Source of the DNA: Bacillota bacterium
GTDB lineage: Bacteria > Bacillota > Sulfobacillia > Thermaerobacterales > Thermaerobacteraceae
NCBI GenBank assembly: GCA_003242195.1
Contig: QGUQ01000088.1
Span: forward strand, 1-7,325
DNA: 7,325 nucleotides
Direction of reading: 5' to 3'
Of this stretch, positions 6,025 to 7,325 are shown piece by piece. Below the pieces are notes generated by a model that was not told the origin of the DNA, did not search any database, and was given only the letters and a program-made list of their open reading frames with translations. Made by a program: the position numbers and the translations under genes. Every line of letters begins with the position of its first letter. The stretch's first letter is position 1.

Positions 6025-6954
6025 TCAGGCGGACTCCTGGTCCCGGTCGAAGAGGGCCTCCACGAAGGCGTCGGGGTCGAAGGGCTCCAGGTCCTCCGCC
6101 GCCTCGCCCGTTCCCACCCACTTGACGGGAAGGCCCAGCTGGTCGGCGATGGCGATGACGATTCCGCCCCGGGCGGTCCCGTCCAGCTTGGTCAGCACGA
6201 TGCCCGTGACGCCCACCGCCTCCGTGAAGTGCCGCGCCTGGGCCAGCCCGTTCTGGCCCGTGGTGGCATCGAGCACCAGCAGCACCTCGTGGGGCGCCGA
6301 CGGATCCAGTCGCTTGAGGACGCGCTCCGTCTTCCGCAGCTCCTCCATCAGGTTGACCCGCGTGTGCAACCGCCCGGCGGTGTCCACCAGCAGCACGTCC
6401 GCGCCCCGGGCGCGGGCGGCCTGGAGGGCGTCGAAGGCCACCGCCGCCGGGTCGGCGCCGGGCGCCTGGCGCACGATCTCGGCCCCCGTCCGCTGGCACC
6501 AGCGCTCCAGCTGCTCGATGGCCGCCGCCCGGAAGGTGTCGGCGGCACCCACCACCACCCGCCGGCCCTGGGACCGGTAGCGGGCCGCCAGCTTGCCCAC
6601 CGTCGTGGTCTTGCCGCTGCCGTTGACGCCCACCACCAGCACCACCAGGGGCTTCTCGCCGGCCCCCGGCTCGGCAGGCGGCGCCGCCACCGCGGTCAGG
6701 ACGCGCCGCACCTCCTCCGCCAGGAGGTCCGGCACCGCCGACGCGTCCCGGATCCCCTCGGCCCGCACCCGCTCCCGCAGGCCCTCCAGGAGGCGCTGGG
6801 TGGTGGCCACGCCCACGTCCGCCGTGATCAGCACGGCTTCCAGTTCCTCGTAGAGATCCTCGTCCAGGGCCGCGCCGCGGACCACCGCCCGCACGCGGCC
6901 TGCCAGCTGCTCGCGGGTTCGCGCCAGGGTGGCCCGCAGCCGTTGCCAGATCAT
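6025..6954 (-). CDS. ftsY: SRP receptor GTPase FtsY
   Basis: A 309-residue membrane-associated receptor that accepts the SRP-ribosome complex by forming a symmetric GTPase heterodimer with Ffh. The long acidic A domain of E. coli FtsY is absent; instead a short basic amphipathic start (MIWQRLRATLARTREQLAGRVRAVVRG, 1-27) may serve as the membrane-binding helix, as in other Firmicutes. The N domain includes LDEDLYEELEAVLITADVG (30-48). The G domain shows G1 GVNGSGKTTT (109-118), DTFRAAAIEQL (139-149), G3 DTAGR (191-195), DATTGQN (229-235), G4 TKLDGTARGG (255-264) and GTGE (281-284), ending with the typical LEPFDPDAFVEALF. The start ATG 6954 overlaps the smc stop (ATGA), and GGGAGGTGA lies 7 nt upstream. 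The FtsY-type NGSGKTTTVGKLA and TTGQNG distinguish it from Ffh. Confidence 0.98.
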   Translation of the reverse strand: MIWQRLRATLARTREQLAGRVRAVVRGAALDEDLYEELEAVLITADVGVATTQRLLEGLRERVRAEGIRDASAVPDLLAEEVRRVLTAVAAPPAEPGAGEKPLVVLVVGVNGSGKTTTVGKLAARYRSQGRRVVVGAADTFRAAAIEQLERWCQRTGAEIVRQAPGADPAAVAFDALQAARARGADVLLVDTAGRLHTRVNLMEELRKTERVLKRLDPSAPHEVLLVLDATTGQNGLAQARHFTEAVGVTGIVLTKLDGTARGGIVIAIADQLGLPVKWVGTGEAAEDLEPFDPDAFVEALFDRDQESA

Positions 6955-7325
6955 CCCGCGTTCACCTCCCGCCGTCTCCCGCCGCTCGTCACCCCCGCGG
7001 AGCTCTCCTCTTCGTCGGCCGCCACGTCTGCCAGGCGCACCGAGACGATCCGCGAGACGCCGGACTCCGGCATGGTGACACCGTACAGGGTGTCGGCAGC
7101 GGCCATGGTCGCCTTCTGGTGGGTGATGACGATGAACTGGGTATCGGTGAACCGTCTCAGGTACCGGGCGAACCGCTCCACGTTGCGGTCATCCAGGGCG
7201 GCGTCGATCTCGTCCAGGACGCAGAAGGGGCTGGGCTTGACGAGGTAGATGGCAGGATGAGGGCAATGGCCGGCAGGGCACGCACGCCGCCCGGGAGAGG
7301 GGACAAGGGCGGACAATGGTCTTTA
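6951..7325 (-). CDS. smc: SMC chromosome-partition ATPase, C-terminal fragment; outer end disrupted
   Basis: The 3' end of the structural-maintenance-of-chromosomes ATPase, which compacts and segregates DNA as a dimer with ScpA/ScpB. From 7253 to the stop at 6951 the frame is clean and shows the C-terminal ATPase half: YLVKPSPFCVLDEIDAALDD with Walker B VLDEID, then RFARYLRRF, the switch-histidine segment QFIVITHQKATM, and YGVTMPESGVSRIVSVRL, followed by a family-variable acidic tail. Upstream, at 7325-7254, the expected ABC signature region is recognisable but broken: an extra T near 7305 and a missing base near 7254 shift the frame for 17 codons, which restores exactly; in the corrected frame the signature LSGGE would read LPGGV, and a TAA sits at 7325-7323. 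I read this as sequence errors at a read or contig end rather than a true pseudogene. The ATGA overlap with ftsY supports coupling. Confidence 0.9.
6962..6970 (-). promoter_or_regulatory. Shine-Dalgarno of ftsY inside the end of smc
   Basis: GGGAGGTGA on the minus strand, 7 nt before the ftsY ATG and within the last codons of smc. It decides the ftsY start at 6954 and allows ftsY translation without coupling to smc. Confidence 0.85.

Overview
This window is a very GC-rich (about 70 % by eye) housekeeping region from a bacterium of the Bacillota (Firmicutes) type. All genes lie on the minus strand and read right to left: smc (3' end) - ftsY - ylxM - ffh - rpsP - khpA - rimM - trmD - rplS - lepB - rbgA (ylqF) - rnhB (5' end). 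This is the classical Firmicutes smc-ftsY-ffh-rpsP-trmD-rplS-ylqF-rnhB order. The presence of YlxM and RbgA, an FtsY without a long acidic N-terminal domain, and lepB between rplS and rbgA all fit a deep-branching, high-GC Clostridia-like lineage. Thermaerobacter or Symbiobacterium relatives are my guess, from composition and gene order only; no species can be proven from the sequence.

Layout, right to left in the direction of transcription. (i) 7325-6951: last part of SMC, intact from its Walker B onward but visibly damaged in the outermost ~75 bases. (ii) 6954-4150: a protein-targeting block of FtsY (SRP receptor), YlxM (SRP-associated HTH protein with a long Arg-rich C-terminal extension) and Ffh (SRP54 GTPase). 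(iii) 4113-2158: ribosome and tRNA maturation block of S16, KhpA, RimM and TrmD, closely spaced except for a 101-nt gap after rpsP. (iv) 2181-1684: rplS as a likely semi-independent unit, with a TGN-TATAAT promoter overlapping the end of trmD, a short leader with a 10-bp hairpin, and an intrinsic terminator after the gene. (v) 1606-1: lepB, rbgA and the start of rnhB, with a 4-bp ATGA overlap between lepB and rbgA.

The genes act around the translating ribosome: two ribosomal proteins, two assembly factors (RimM for 30S, RbgA for 50S), a tRNA methylase that prevents frameshifting, an RNA chaperone, and the SRP and signal peptidase that target and process exported proteins. Translational coupling is frequent: ATGA at smc/ftsY and lepB/rbgA, TAATG at khpA/rimM, and 2-nt and 11-nt gaps at ylxM/ffh and rimM/trmD.

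I see no mobile element, CRISPR array, tRNA, rRNA, defence system or other accessory cassette, and no undescribed multigene system. What deserves a second look is regulatory and structural: the rplS promoter and leader hairpin, the inverted repeat over the ylxM start, the operator-like dyad before lepB, the hairpins between rpsP and khpA, the YlxM extension, the altered G4 motif of RbgA, and the error-like ends of the window. No gene-free stretch exceeds 300 bases; the largest is 134 nt (1607-1740).
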